From the IMG/VR virus record IMGVR_UViG_3300035199_000782, positions 1-22,474 of that record: a DNA stretch of 22,474 nt. The stretch is one strand, 5' to 3'. Under the pieces are notes generated by a model that was not told the DNA's origin, ran no database searches, and saw nothing but the letters and a program-made list of their open reading frames with translations. How positions within the stretch are numbered: position 1 is the stretch's first letter; the number at the start of each line of letters is the position of its first letter. Positions 14,699-21,906 of this stretch are shown here, piece after piece. A program made the position numbers and the translations under genes. Source of the stretch: a virus.

Positions 14699-15142
14699 AT
14701 GAGTACTCAGTGTGTGGAATACGGTGTGGGAACCACCGAACGCCTCCATAATTATGTTGGCAAGATCCGACGATTTATGGACATTGCACGACGTGCTGCC
14801 AATCAATCGAACTTCCCGGATTATCGTCATGGAGCCGTATTAGTAAAAGGAAACAAGATACGGAACGTCTCCTTCAATAAAGATAATTATTGTTCTTTTG
14901 GTCATCGCTTTCGCCATCAGCAAGAAGGACATGCTACGTTGCATGCAGAATTAGGAGTGATCCTTGGATTGGATCGAAACATTACTGAGGGCGCCACCAT
15001 CTACGTAGCACGCGTTGATAAGTCGGATGATTTTCGACTTTCCAAGCCGTGCTCTATGTGTCATGAAGCCATGAAGCATGTGGGTATACGACAGGTGGTA
15101 TACACTATTAACGGCAAAACTGCCGGGAGCTATAAACTATGA
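14699..15142 (+). CDS. Zinc-dependent cytidine/deoxycytidylate deaminase family protein
   Basis: 147 residues from the ATG at 14699; the upstream in-frame TTG at 14654 is the promoter -35 box. The deaminase zinc site is complete: HAE at residues 82-84 (H82 binds zinc, E84 is the proton shuttle) and PCSMC at 117-121 (C118, C121). Before it is YRHGAVLVKGNKI, the usual second strand. Phage members of this superfamily mostly convert dCMP to dUMP to feed dTTP synthesis, which suits the reductase downstream, but cytidine, nucleic-acid or other amine substrates cannot be excluded, and the protein is shorter than T4 dCMP deaminase (193). The stop overlaps the exonuclease start (ATGA), and one of the strongest promoters in the window drives the pair. 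Confidence 0.8.
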   Translation: MSTQCVEYGVGTTERLHNYVGKIRRFMDIARRAANQSNFPDYRHGAVLVKGNKIRNVSFNKDNYCSFGHRFRHQQEGHATLHAELGVILGLDRNITEGATIYVARVDKSDDFRLSKPCSMCHEAMKHVGIRQVVYTINGKTAGSYKL

Positions 15143-16119
15143 AAAGAGTATTAATTATTGACGCGTTAAACGCGTATCTGCGAGCCTATATCGTAGACCC
15201 GTCGCTATCGAGCAACGGACAACCCATCGGAGGCTTAAAAGGATTTATCAAGATTCTTCAAAAGCTTGTAAGAGAAACGAACCCAGATCAAGTAGTGATC
15301 GCGTGGGATGGCCCGAACGGGTCTAAAAAGCGCAAGACGATGGATAAAAACTACAAGGATGGACGCAAGCCCATTCGCCTCAATCGATCCTTCCACAACC
15401 TTACCGATGATGAAGAGTTACAGAACAAGATATGGCAGCAAGGGAGGGTAATTGAATACCTTAACCGCATGCCCATTATCCAGACGCTTTTGCCGGAGAT
15501 CGAAGCTGATGACGTTATCTCCTATGTTACCACCATGGATTATTACAAGGGGTGGCAAAAGATTATTGTTTCGAATGACAAAGATTTTATGCAAGTTTGT
15601 AACGAGGAGACTATTTTGTGGCGTCCCACCAAAGATGAGTTTTTGAATGTTAAGCGAATCGTAGAACAAACGGGGGTGCATCCCACGAACATGGCACTCG
15701 CCCGAGCGATCATCGGCGATCCTTCCGATAATTTGGCAGGCATCAAGGGCGCGGGATTTAAGACAGTCGAGAAGCGCCTAACCTTTCTCTCAGAAGAAAA
15801 GACATATACTATCGATGAGGTAGTAGAGTACTGTGAAGAACAAGCTCGCAACAGCAAGCTCAAGTTTTTTAATGCAGTCGCAGAAAACAAAGGGGTAGTA
15901 GAGCATAATTATAAAATGATGCAGCTGTATTCGCCCCAGATGTCATTTCAATCAAAAATGCACGTTAAAGAATCAATTGAAAACTTTGAATGTGAATTCA
16001 ATAAGACAGAACTTATTGGCATGATGCGCGATGATGGATTTGGTGAACTAAATTGGGAAGATCTCAAAGTACACTTAAATAAAATTACGAGAGAGTGTGT
16101 TGACAACGCAAGCGAATAA
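15139..16119 (+). CDS. 5'-3' exonuclease/FEN family (T4 RNase H-like)
   Basis: 326 residues; ATG overlaps the deaminase stop. The metal-binding acids of the PIN/FEN family appear in order: IIDALNAYLR (D8), VIAWDGPNG with the second Asp, EIEADDVISYV, VSNDKDFMQV, and the helix-hairpin-helix region IIGDPSDNLAGIKGAG with GDxSDN. A Lys/Arg-rich stretch (SKKRKTMDKNYKDGRK) between the first motifs matches the helical arch that threads DNA flaps. These enzymes remove RNA primers and 5' flaps during lagging-strand synthesis; T4 RNase H (305 residues) is the closest in size and setting. Because the polymerase here carries no 5' nuclease domain, this protein probably supplies that activity. The C-terminal 90 residues are less conserved. 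Confidence 0.88.
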   Translation: MKRVLIIDALNAYLRAYIVDPSLSSNGQPIGGLKGFIKILQKLVRETNPDQVVIAWDGPNGSKKRKTMDKNYKDGRKPIRLNRSFHNLTDDEELQNKIWQQGRVIEYLNRMPIIQTLLPEIEADDVISYVTTMDYYKGWQKIIVSNDKDFMQVCNEETILWRPTKDEFLNVKRIVEQTGVHPTNMALARAIIGDPSDNLAGIKGAGFKTVEKRLTFLSEEKTYTIDEVVEYCEEQARNSKLKFFNAVAENKGVVEHNYKMMQLYSPQMSFQSKMHVKESIENFECEFNKTELIGMMRDDGFGELNWEDLKVHLNKITRECVDNASE

Positions 16120-16133
16120 ATCTTTAAATTGCC

Positions 16134-16161
16134 TTGACATTAGGGCGAGATCAAGTATACT
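16134..16161 (+). promoter_or_regulatory. Sigma70-type promoter for the helicase gene
   Basis: TTGACA (16134-16139), 16-base spacer, TATACT (16156-16161), in the gap after the exonuclease stop. The predicted transcription start near 16168 leaves a short leader with GAGGG (16175-16179) before the GTG start at 16185. A second TTGACA at 16100-16105 has only a poor -10 (TTTAAA). Confidence 0.78.
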
Positions 16162-16184
16162 TATTAACACAAGCGAGGGTATCT

Positions 16185-17573
16185 GTGGCATCAGATAAGA
16201 TCAACTTTGGTAGATACGGAAAAACCTTCCAAGAGGGATTGGTTCAATTAATATTTGAGGACCGGTCCTTTGCTGATCAGATCACCGAAGTACTCAATAT
16301 TAATTTTATTGAACTTGAGTATTTGCGCACCTTTCTTCGGAAGACTCTGAACTTCCGCCAGAAGTATGACAAGCACCCATCCGTGGATGCTATGCTTACC
16401 ATTATTAAGACGGAATTAGAGGGCGAAGACGAGGTGGTGCAGCAGCAGGTGCAAGATTATTTTACCCGCATGCATACACGTGATGTTACAGACGCTGAGT
16501 ACATTAAGGAAATTTCTCTTGATTTTTGCCGCAAGCAAAACCTCAAAGAAGCAATGCTCACCTCCGTTAATCTTTTGCAGAATTGTTCCTTCGATGAAAT
16601 CTCCACCGTTATTAACGACGCTTTAAAGCTTGGCTCCGAAAACAATTTTGGTTATGATTACATGTCTGATTTTGAGATGCGCTTTGTGCCCAAGCACCGA
16701 CGACCTGTAAGCACCGGTTGGTCAGACATTGACGCTCTCATAGGTGGAGGGCTTGGAAAGAGCGAACTCGGCGTTGTCATCGCACCCACGGGCGCGGGTA
16801 AATCTATGGTGCTCGTGCACTTAGGGTCAGAAGCTTTAAAAGAAGGCAAAACTGTAGTACACTATACTCTCGAATTGCAGGATACTGTAATTGCGACTCG
16901 TTATGATAGTTGTATTACAGGATACCCGCTATCCGACATTCTTTCTTTTAAGGAGGAGATTTATGACGAAATTAAAAACATTGATGGATCACTTATTATT
17001 AAGGAGTATCCAACTAAATCAGCATCCACAAATACAATCCGAGCACATCTTTCTCGTCTTGTTAAGCGTGGTGTTAGCCCTGGAGTGGTTATTGTAGACT
17101 ATGCCGATCTGCTTAAGCCAGTTCAGGCGAGAAAAGAAAAACGAAATGAGCTTGAATCAATTTATGAGGAACTACGGGCGCTCTCCACAGAGTTTCAATG
17201 TCCTATTTGGACTGCCTCTCAAACTAACCGCTCTGGTCTAAGTGCAGAGGTGATTACCATGGAACAGATCTCAGAAGCTTTCAACAAGTGTTTTGTTGCT
17301 GATTTTATTTTCTCTGTTTCTCGCACCATTACTGATAAACAAAACAACCATGGAAAGATTTTTATTGCAAAAAATAGAAACGGACCGGACGGAATGATAT
17401 ATAATATCTTTATGGACACATCCAACGTGAACATAAAGATTCTGCCTCGACTCCCGCAGTTAAACGGAGCACCTCAAAATGGACAAGCTGTTGCCACATC
17501 GCCAGTCGCACTTGAACCCAAAGCCCAACAGCAACTATTAAAGGCGAAATACACAAAATTAAAAAGGAAATAA
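16185..17573 (+). CDS. Replicative DnaB/gp41-type DNA helicase
   Basis: 462 residues from the GTG at 16185, chosen because GAGGG lies 5 bases upstream and because the in-frame TTG at 16134 is the -35 box of its own promoter. The N-terminal 170 residues are helical, as in DnaB/gp41 N-domains. The RecA-like core has STGWSDIDALIGGGLGK, Walker A APTGAGKS at 200-207 (K206), VVHYTLELQD with the catalytic Glu, Walker B VVIVDYADLLKP ending near D305, and the sensor PIWTASQTNRSG. The C-terminus is a basic tail. It is a hexameric 5'-3' helicase that unwinds the fork. No primase domain is fused and none is in the window. The reductase starts 6 bases after its stop, so the two are one operon. Confidence 0.92.
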   Translation: MASDKINFGRYGKTFQEGLVQLIFEDRSFADQITEVLNINFIELEYLRTFLRKTLNFRQKYDKHPSVDAMLTIIKTELEGEDEVVQQQVQDYFTRMHTRDVTDAEYIKEISLDFCRKQNLKEAMLTSVNLLQNCSFDEISTVINDALKLGSENNFGYDYMSDFEMRFVPKHRRPVSTGWSDIDALIGGGLGKSELGVVIAPTGAGKSMVLVHLGSEALKEGKTVVHYTLELQDTVIATRYDSCITGYPLSDILSFKEEIYDEIKNIDGSLIIKEYPTKSASTNTIRAHLSRLVKRGVSPGVVIVDYADLLKPVQARKEKRNELESIYEELRALSTEFQCPIWTASQTNRSGLSAEVITMEQISEAFNKCFVADFIFSVSRTITDKQNNHGKIFIAKNRNGPDGMIYNIFMDTSNVNIKILPRLPQLNGAPQNGQAVATSPVALEPKAQQQLLKAKYTKLKRK

Positions 17574-17579
17574 CGAGTA

Positions 17580-19547
17580 ATGAGAACTTTATCAAACATT
17601 CGGCGCTTTAGACTGTCCGACACTTTCGTGGAGCCCTATAAAACAAAGGAAGTACCCTGGGGACCTTTGGGGTACGTGACCTATAAACGAACGTATTCCC
17701 GCCGGTTGAGTGAGTTTGAGCCAGAAGCTACCGGATCTGAAGAATGGTGGCAAACCTGCCGTCGCGTTATTGAAGGAACGTTCAACATGCAGAAGCAGCA
17801 CGTATTCCTTTTAGGATTAGAGTGGAATGATGGAAAAGCGCAGAGAACAGCAAAAGAAGCCTATGATCGCCTTTTCGAACTTAAGTGGACCCCACCCGGC
17901 CGCGGACTGTGGATGATGGGGACTGACTTTGTAGAGAACAAAACGGCTGCTGGTTTATTTAACTGTGCGTTTCGTTCCACCAGGGACGTCGCGACAAAAG
18001 GTGGCTATCTCTTTGCGTGGATGATGGATGCCTTGATGGTAGGGATTGGCGTTGGTTTTGATACCGAAGGCGCAGGCACCCTCACTATCGCGGAACCCCA
18101 CTACACCAATGACCTTCACGTAATTGATGATTCCCGCGAAGGGTGGGTTGACTCCGTGCATCTCTTGCTCGACGGGTTCTTTTTTGGTTCTAAGGTCCCC
18201 AAGTTCGATTACTCTTCTATCCGTCCCGAAGGCGCCATCATCAAAGGGTTTGGTGGCACATCTAGCGGGGCTCAGCCACTGATTGAACTGCATAAGAATT
18301 TAACAGAGCTTTATACTGCCAAGTTAGGAGAGACTATTACATCCGTAGATATTGTAGATACTGAAAATCTGATCGGTCGATGCGTAGTCGCCGGCAATGT
18401 GCGGCGTTCCGCTGCCCTGGCGATGGGGCGCTACGACGATAAGCGATATTTAGAAATGAAAAACGATTCTGAAAAGTTGATGCATCATCGATGGGGTTCG
18501 AATAATTCCTTCAATGCGGTCGTAGGCATGGATTATACATGGCACGCCGCGCAGTCTCAAAAGAACGGAGAGCCCGGCTACATTTGGCTTAACAACGCCC
18601 GCACCCGCGGACGATTTAAGGACGGAGAGCGCCTAGACGATATTAATGTGGCAGGATTCAATCCCTGCGTAGAACAGCAGCTAGAAGACGCAGAGCTATG
18701 CTGCTTAGTCGAAACTTATCCAGCTAAGCATGATGATCTAGAAGATTATCTGCGCACTTTAAAGATTGCTTATTTGTATGGAAAGACGGTTACCCTTTCT
18801 AACACTCACTGGCCTGAAACAAACGCAAAGATGCTTAAGAACCGACGCATTGGGCTTTCCCAATCGGGAGTTATTCAGGCATTCAACAAGCACGGTCGTC
18901 GTCAGATGTATGATTGGTGCGACAAGGCATATGCACATGTCCAAGAATTAGATGAAGAATACTCTAACTGGCTATGCATCCCCAAATCCATTCGCATGAC
19001 TTCAATCAAGCCGTCAGGAACAGTCTCACTCCTCAATGGCTCAACGCCAGGGATCCACTTCCCCGAAGACGAGTACTATATTAGACGTATCAGGTTCTCT
19101 AAAGATTCAAAATTACTTGATAAATTGCGGGAAGCAGGTTATACGATGGAAGACGATCAATATTCCCCTAACACCATCTGTGTGGAATTCCCGGTACACG
19201 AGCCTCATTTCCACAAGGGTAAACGTGGGGTTTCTATGTGGGAGCAACTAGAGATCGCTGCCCAATACCAGCACTACTGGGCTGATAATTCCGTATCTGT
19301 TACGGTTACCTTTAAGCCTGATGAGGCGCCACAGATTAAGGATGCTTTAGAAATGTATGAATCGCGCCTCAAGGCTGTGTCGTTTTTAAGATACGAAGAA
19401 ACAGGCTATGAACAAGCACCTTATGAGCCCATCACTCAAGAGCGATACGAGAGCGAGATGGCACAGATTTGCCCCGTACAACGCTTTCACGTAGATGAAG
19501 GCGGCACGGGTACCAAGTTCTGCACTAACGACACCTGTACAATTTAG
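17580..19547 (+). CDS. nrdJ: Adenosylcobalamin-dependent (class II) ribonucleoside-triphosphate reductase
   Basis: 655 residues. Reduces ribonucleotides to deoxyribonucleotides for phage DNA synthesis, using a thiyl radical made with adenosylcobalamin. Catalytic residues line up with the monomeric Lactobacillus-type enzyme: C129 in FNCAFRST and C374 form the redox pair; NPCVE gives the radical Cys C363 and Glu 365, with C374 11 residues after C363 as in the reference enzyme (C408/C419); C648 and C653 in the last residues (FCTNDTCTI) are the shuttle pair. IKPSGTVSLL and TPGIHFPEDEYYIRRIRF mark the barrel and substrate loops. It is shorter than the Lactobacillus enzyme (739). It works without oxygen and without a small subunit, but needs B12 from the host or its medium. 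It follows the helicase by 6 bases. Confidence 0.92.
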   Translation: MRTLSNIRRFRLSDTFVEPYKTKEVPWGPLGYVTYKRTYSRRLSEFEPEATGSEEWWQTCRRVIEGTFNMQKQHVFLLGLEWNDGKAQRTAKEAYDRLFELKWTPPGRGLWMMGTDFVENKTAAGLFNCAFRSTRDVATKGGYLFAWMMDALMVGIGVGFDTEGAGTLTIAEPHYTNDLHVIDDSREGWVDSVHLLLDGFFFGSKVPKFDYSSIRPEGAIIKGFGGTSSGAQPLIELHKNLTELYTAKLGETITSVDIVDTENLIGRCVVAGNVRRSAALAMGRYDDKRYLEMKNDSEKLMHHRWGSNNSFNAVVGMDYTWHAAQSQKNGEPGYIWLNNARTRGRFKDGERLDDINVAGFNPCVEQQLEDAELCCLVETYPAKHDDLEDYLRTLKIAYLYGKTVTLSNTHWPETNAKMLKNRRIGLSQSGVIQAFNKHGRRQMYDWCDKAYAHVQELDEEYSNWLCIPKSIRMTSIKPSGTVSLLNGSTPGIHFPEDEYYIRRIRFSKDSKLLDKLREAGYTMEDDQYSPNTICVEFPVHEPHFHKGKRGVSMWEQLEIAAQYQHYWADNSVSVTVTFKPDEAPQIKDALEMYESRLKAVSFLRYEETGYEQAPYEPITQERYESEMAQICPVQRFHVDEGGTGTKFCTNDTCTI

Positions 19548-19555
19548 GAAGACAA

Positions 19556-19786
19556 ATGAATTTTAATCACCTACTAGCAGAGAAATTTATAAAAAGAATA
19601 TGCAAAGGTAGAAACACCAATGAGTGTTACTGGCAACCAGCCGGCGCCGGTCGCAGCACGCAAGGAAACAATGTTCACGTATCGTTGTTTTGCAAACGCT
19701 GCGGAGCGAGAGAAGATGTGTTTCTGAGCGCCGGCGAATACCAGATTCAAGAGAAACTTATTCACCAGGAGGTTGGAAATGTTTGA
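19556..19786 (+). CDS. Small cysteine-containing protein, possible zinc binder
   Basis: 76 residues; ATG at 19556 with AGGAAG upstream, directly after the reductase. It contains C16, C24 and a LFCKRCGARE knuckle (CxxC), enough for one small zinc site, in an otherwise basic, helical sequence. No family is recognised. It is translated from the same message as the reductase and its end overlaps the GroES-like gene by 8 bases. Roles as a small regulator or nucleic-acid-binding protein are guesses. Confidence 0.6.
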   Translation: MNFNHLLAEKFIKRICKGRNTNECYWQPAGAGRSTQGNNVHVSLFCKRCGAREDVFLSAGEYQIQEKLIHQEVGNV

Positions 19787-20063
19787 GCCTTTAAATCGAT
19801 ATACTCAGATTACATTAGCGCAAGACGATCCCCATGAAACGAGTAGCGGCATTTTGTTGCCTCAAGACTTTAAACCAGTAGAAGAGCGCTATGTCACCGC
19901 ACAGGTGGTAGCTTGGGCAGAAGACGTAAGGTTTGCTCAATTTCTTTCTAAGGGAGAAAGGCTGCTTATTGATAAGTCAATGGTCGAAGAGGTTACCATT
20001 GATGGCGAGGTGGTGCACCTAATACTGGATAATTACGTCTTGGGACTAATTAAAGAAGAGTAG
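19779..20063 (+). CDS. GroES-like co-chaperonin
   Basis: 94 residues from the ATG at 19779, which has a perfect AGGAGG (19767-19772) 6 bases upstream; TTG at 19773 is too close. The cpn10 barrel pattern is visible: an early strand (NRYTQITLA), the mobile-loop region ETSSGILLPQDFKP (residues about 20-34), AQVVAWAED, GERLLIDKSMVEEVTIDGE, and VHLILDNYVLGLI at the end. Host GroES caps GroEL; phage versions such as T4 gp31 replace it and enlarge the folding cage for capsid protein. Sequence identity to GroES is low, so the claim rests on pattern and size (GroES 97, gp31 111). It lies just before the lysis amidase and probably is expressed with it. Confidence 0.75.
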   Translation: MFEPLNRYTQITLAQDDPHETSSGILLPQDFKPVEERYVTAQVVAWAEDVRFAQFLSKGERLLIDKSMVEEVTIDGEVVHLILDNYVLGLIKEE

Positions 20064-20078
20064 AAAAGGATTTTAAGG

Positions 20079-21035
20079 ATGCCGATAGACAAGAATTTTT
20101 ATAATGAATCTTCGGCCAAAAACTTAGGATGGGAGCCATCTTGGTTTGGCGAAAAGTATTTTGATGACAAGCTCGTGCGCGCAATTAAAAAATGGCAGCG
20201 CACTCGAAGCATCTCAGCAGACGGGCTCTGCGGACCCATGACTTACCGTCGCATCTGGACAGAGCGCCAAGCAGACATTGACGCATACAAACCCACAGAC
20301 CTCCAATATTCTAATTACATTGTTTATAACGGAGACTTCTTTCCGATTGATTGGGACAAGATGGTTTTATGGTCTGAGCGCGGAGGCTTGGCAGCACGGA
20401 AGGGCTGCTACTATGATTACACTAGCCGTCCCAAGCGCACTGTTCGCTATTTTGTAAATCATTGGGATGTCTGTTTGAGTTCGCGTTCGTGTCAAAGCGT
20501 GCTTGACAGACGAGGAATTTCAGTACACTTCCTTATTGATAACGATGGCACCATCTATCAGACTTTGGACATGCAGCATGGAGGATGGCACGCCGGCAGT
20601 GAACGGGCGAACCGGGCTTCCGTGGGTGTGGAGATTTCCAATGCTTACTATTTGAAGTATCAAGATTGGTACAAGAAGAACGGCTTTGGCGAGCGCCCCA
20701 TCGTTGAGGATGGGCGCGTACATGGAGAGTTGTTAGATCCCTTTACAGACTTTTACCCAGTGCAAATCAGGGCGCTGAAGGCGTTGTGGAAAGCCATCCA
20801 TAAAGCAGCAGGCGTCCCATATGAGGCGCCTTTAAACCAGTTCGAGAAAACTTCCAAGAACTATGTGCAAGACGTAAAATACGGGAGCTTTTCAGGCTTT
20901 GTGAGTCATTACCACATCAGCAAAGGTAAAATTGATTGCGCAGGCTTGGATATTCTCACTCTTCTGAATGAAGTAGTGCAAGAAGAGAAAACAGGATATG
21001 TGAGCAGCAGCGATTCCTGTGACGATGACGCTTGA
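20079..21035 (+). CDS. Endolysin: N-acetylmuramoyl-L-alanine amidase with peptidoglycan-binding domain
   Basis: 318 residues; AAGGA is 8 bases before the ATG. Residues about 25-60 form a PG_binding_1 repeat (FDDKLVRAIKKWQRTR, then ADGLCGPMTYRRI). Residues about 120-290 are an Amidase_2/T7-lysozyme-type domain: VNHWDVC with zinc ligand H128, SVHFLIDNDGTIYQ, HAGSERANRASVGVEISN, and HISKGKIDCAG with H279 and C287 at the same 8-residue spacing as H122/C130 of T7 lysozyme. It cleaves the amide bond between muramic acid and the stem peptide to release virions. There is no signal peptide, so a holin is needed; no typical holin is adjacent. The last 20 residues are acidic/Ser-rich. The final bases overlap the next gene. 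Confidence 0.9.
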   Translation: MPIDKNFYNESSAKNLGWEPSWFGEKYFDDKLVRAIKKWQRTRSISADGLCGPMTYRRIWTERQADIDAYKPTDLQYSNYIVYNGDFFPIDWDKMVLWSERGGLAARKGCYYDYTSRPKRTVRYFVNHWDVCLSSRSCQSVLDRRGISVHFLIDNDGTIYQTLDMQHGGWHAGSERANRASVGVEISNAYYLKYQDWYKKNGFGERPIVEDGRVHGELLDPFTDFYPVQIRALKALWKAIHKAAGVPYEAPLNQFEKTSKNYVQDVKYGSFSGFVSHYHISKGKIDCAGLDILTLLNEVVQEEKTGYVSSSDSCDDDA

Positions 21036-21906
21036 GCATGAGAACATAGTAGTAGGCAGTTCATTATGTGCCTTATTATATGCATTTAGTCACAATTACC
21101 CTGTTTTTTTTGCTGAAGCGCAGCGACCTTTTAGGTTCGACCACTTGGATCGGCACATAGATTTGTCATGTCTTAAGATCCCCACCTGCCAACAAAGTTT
21201 AACGACGTTTGAAGGAGTTAAACTTGTAGGACATCCTAAAGAAATATTATGGGAGCGCCTCCTTTTTCTTTTATCCTTAGACGGCAAAGTGTCGTTGTCT
21301 AATCTATGTCACACTTTGCGATATACTGGCGAGGCACTGATTTGTTCCAATGAATACTCTAAAATTGCAGAGGTGCAGTTTAAGAATTGTTTTTATTTTG
21401 GAGAAGATAATTCGGAAGGACTGGTGATACAGAAAGAGGTTGCGGATCCTTCCTATGTGTGCTATGATTGGATAGGATTCAACCGCGGCGGCAAACACGA
21501 AATTGATTATATTAAAACTGACGACCATCTTGTAAACGAAGTGTGGTTTTATTCATCCGACAGGATAGATGGAGCAACACCAGTTAAAGACGCCTGCGTG
21601 GTATCGATCCTAAGCGAAGAGGATCTGCTAAGCTTCGATTATTCGCAGACGATGGCACGCTTTAAACTTATACACGAGATGGAAAGTCGAGGAATGAAAG
21701 GATTATTTAATGGACATGGACCCAATGGAAAACCAAAATACTACAAATTTAGAACATCTAGCATCGCTCGCGAAAGACATAAGCAGACAGTTACCTCGGA
21801 ACCGTCGGCCGCTAATATCACGATTGCGCCGGAGAGTGAAGAGGCGTTGCTTAAAGATCTACCAGCAGCTTGCATGGCATACGATAGATTTCTGAGGCAC
21901 CTATGA
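21025..21906 (+). CDS. Unknown phage protein with a dinucleotide-binding-like N-terminus
   Basis: 293 residues from the ATG at 21025 (a GTG at 21019 is also possible); it overlaps the amidase stop by 11 bases. The N-terminus NIVVGSSLCALLYAF...PVFFAE looks like the beta-alpha-beta start of an FAD/NAD-binding fold, but the GxGxxG glycines are reduced to G-S-S, so cofactor binding is uncertain. The middle is unassigned. Residues about 225-250 contain a distinct segment (MESRGMKGLFNGHGPNGK) that seems conserved in related phage proteins, followed by a Thr/Glu-rich and hydrophobic tail. No membrane span is visible. Its stop overlaps the next ATG (ATGA), so it is coupled to a nucleotidyltransferase-like protein; the pair may act together in sugar or nucleotide chemistry, an inference only. 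Confidence 0.6.
   Translation: MTLEHENIVVGSSLCALLYAFSHNYPVFFAEAQRPFRFDHLDRHIDLSCLKIPTCQQSLTTFEGVKLVGHPKEILWERLLFLLSLDGKVSLSNLCHTLRYTGEALICSNEYSKIAEVQFKNCFYFGEDNSEGLVIQKEVADPSYVCYDWIGFNRGGKHEIDYIKTDDHLVNEVWFYSSDRIDGATPVKDACVVSILSEEDLLSFDYSQTMARFKLIHEMESRGMKGLFNGHGPNGKPKYYKFRTSSIARERHKQTVTSEPSAANITIAPESEEALLKDLPAACMAYDRFLRHL

Noticed and set aside
16100-16128. Second TTGACA with TTTAAA before the helicase promoter
   Set aside because: The -10 match is 4/6 only, and a far better promoter lies 34 bases downstream.
16134-16184. Longer helicase reading from TTG at 16134
   Set aside because: The TTG belongs to the TTGACA -35 element, and the -10 box would be coding; GTG at 16185 has a proper ribosome site.
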